Source: Syntrophaceae bacterium (GTDB taxonomy: Bacteria > Desulfobacterota > SM23-61). From it: a stretch of DNA of 5,499 nt. Location of the stretch: contig PMCE01000074.1 in NCBI GenBank assembly GCA_003154025.1, positions 6,206 through 11,704 of the forward strand. Direction: 5' to 3'. Below the pieces are notes generated by a model. That model did not search any database. It was given only the letters and a program-made list of their open reading frames with translations, and was not told the origin of the DNA. Both the position numbers and the translations under genes were made by a program. Positions 5,141 to 5,499 of this stretch are shown one piece after another; position 1 is the first letter of the stretch, and each line of letters begins with the position of its first letter.

Positions 5141-5499
5141 TTGCAGCCCTCAACCATTCCATCCCGCAAGTCTACGCGTCAGATCTTTATCGGTCCCGTG
5201 CCCGTGGGAGGGGAAGCTCCTGTCGTGGTTCAATCCATGACCAAGACCGATACCCGGAATGTAGCTGCAACGGTGGCCCAGATCAGGCGCCTGGAAAAGG
5301 CCGGCTGCGAGGTGATCCGGGTGGCGGTCCCCGACCGGGAGGCCGCCAGCAAATTGGGAGAGATCAAAAGAAAGATTTCCATCCCTATGATCGCCGACAT
5401 CCATTTCGATTATCGCCTGGCCTTGGAGGCTCTGGATCAGGGAGTCGCGGGTCTTCGCTTGAATCCCGGCAACATCGGCCGCCGGGAAAGGGTCGCCCA
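5141..5499 (+). CDS. ispG: 4-hydroxy-3-methylbut-2-enyl diphosphate synthase (IspG/GcpE), N-terminal part, truncated by window edge
   Basis: IspG reductively opens methylerythritol cyclodiphosphate to HMBPP, the penultimate step of the MEP isoprenoid pathway, using a [4Fe-4S] cluster. The first 119 residues are in the window; the family in this kind of bacterium is usually about 350-400, so the cluster-binding C-terminal domain lies outside. Recognisable blocks are VGGEAPVVVQSMTKTDTR (22-39), LEKAGCEVIRVAVPD (51-65), ISIPMIADIHFDYRLAL (79-95) and GLRLNPGNIG (104-113). Together these are diagnostic of the IspG TIM-barrel domain. The start is TTG at 5141 behind GGGAAG, giving a short leader before the conserved RQIFIG strand; no ATG or GTG is available upstream in frame. 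It follows the signalling cluster on the same strand but is separated by a terminator and has its own promoter, so it is probably an independent unit. An isoprenoid-pathway link to the upstream genes is not indicated. Confidence 0.96.
   Translation, partial: MQPSTIPSRKSTRQIFIGPVPVGGEAPVVVQSMTKTDTRNVAATVAQIRRLEKAGCEVIRVAVPDREAASKLGEIKRKISIPMIADIHFDYRLALEALDQGVAGLRLNPGNIGRRERVA

Noticed and set aside
3663..5162. A 499-codon open frame on the minus strand, opposite the HD-GYP domain and the hypothetical gene
   Set aside because: It lies antisense to two well-supported genes, covers their terminator and the ispG promoter, and its product has no recognisable domain. High GC at third positions of the sense genes keeps the antisense frame open.

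Overview
The window looks like a chromosomal segment of a Gram-negative, probably anaerobic bacterium of the Desulfobacterota (former Deltaproteobacteria). This assignment is an inference from three things: a receiver signature (VDDExGPRES) familiar from that group, a sigma-54-type promoter, and housekeeping genes of bacterial type (enolase, MEP-pathway IspG). No tRNA, rRNA, CRISPR array, transposase or phage gene was found.

Left part (1-1492), minus strand. The window opens inside enolase (eno, first 184 residues). Upstream of it in transcription order lies a TrmO/TsaA-family tRNA methyltransferase gene that lacks a conventional start codon at the position its homology requires. About 275 bases of probable untranslated DNA follow, then an intrinsic terminator (1402-1444) that ends the next minus-strand gene.

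Middle part (1493-2259). A small minus-strand gene encodes a 108-residue protein with two CxxC pairs (zinc ribbon). A near-consensus sigma-54 promoter lies just ahead of it. A second sigma-54-like element lies just behind its stop codon and points straight into the terminator. The AT-rich divergent intergenic region (1820-2259) holds a 14-bp perfect palindrome and a partial copy of it, at the distance expected of an enhancer-binding site.

Right part (2260-4936), plus strand. This is a signalling cluster. It holds a receiver-only response regulator, then a paralogous receiver (about 65% identical over 139 ungapped residues by hand count) fused to an intact HD-GYP cyclic-di-GMP phosphodiesterase domain, then 24 bases later an unrecognised 239-residue protein. 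A GC-rich hairpin ends the cluster. No histidine kinase is encoded here, so the input kinase must be elsewhere. The second receiver gene also has its own good sigma-70-like promoter inside an inverted repeat.

Far right (4937-5499). A sigma-70-like promoter and a structured leader precede ispG, which starts at TTG (5141) and runs off the window after 119 residues.

The least explained parts are the sigma-54 control of the zinc-ribbon gene, the sigma-54-like site aimed at a terminator, and the unknown protein that follows the HD-GYP regulator.
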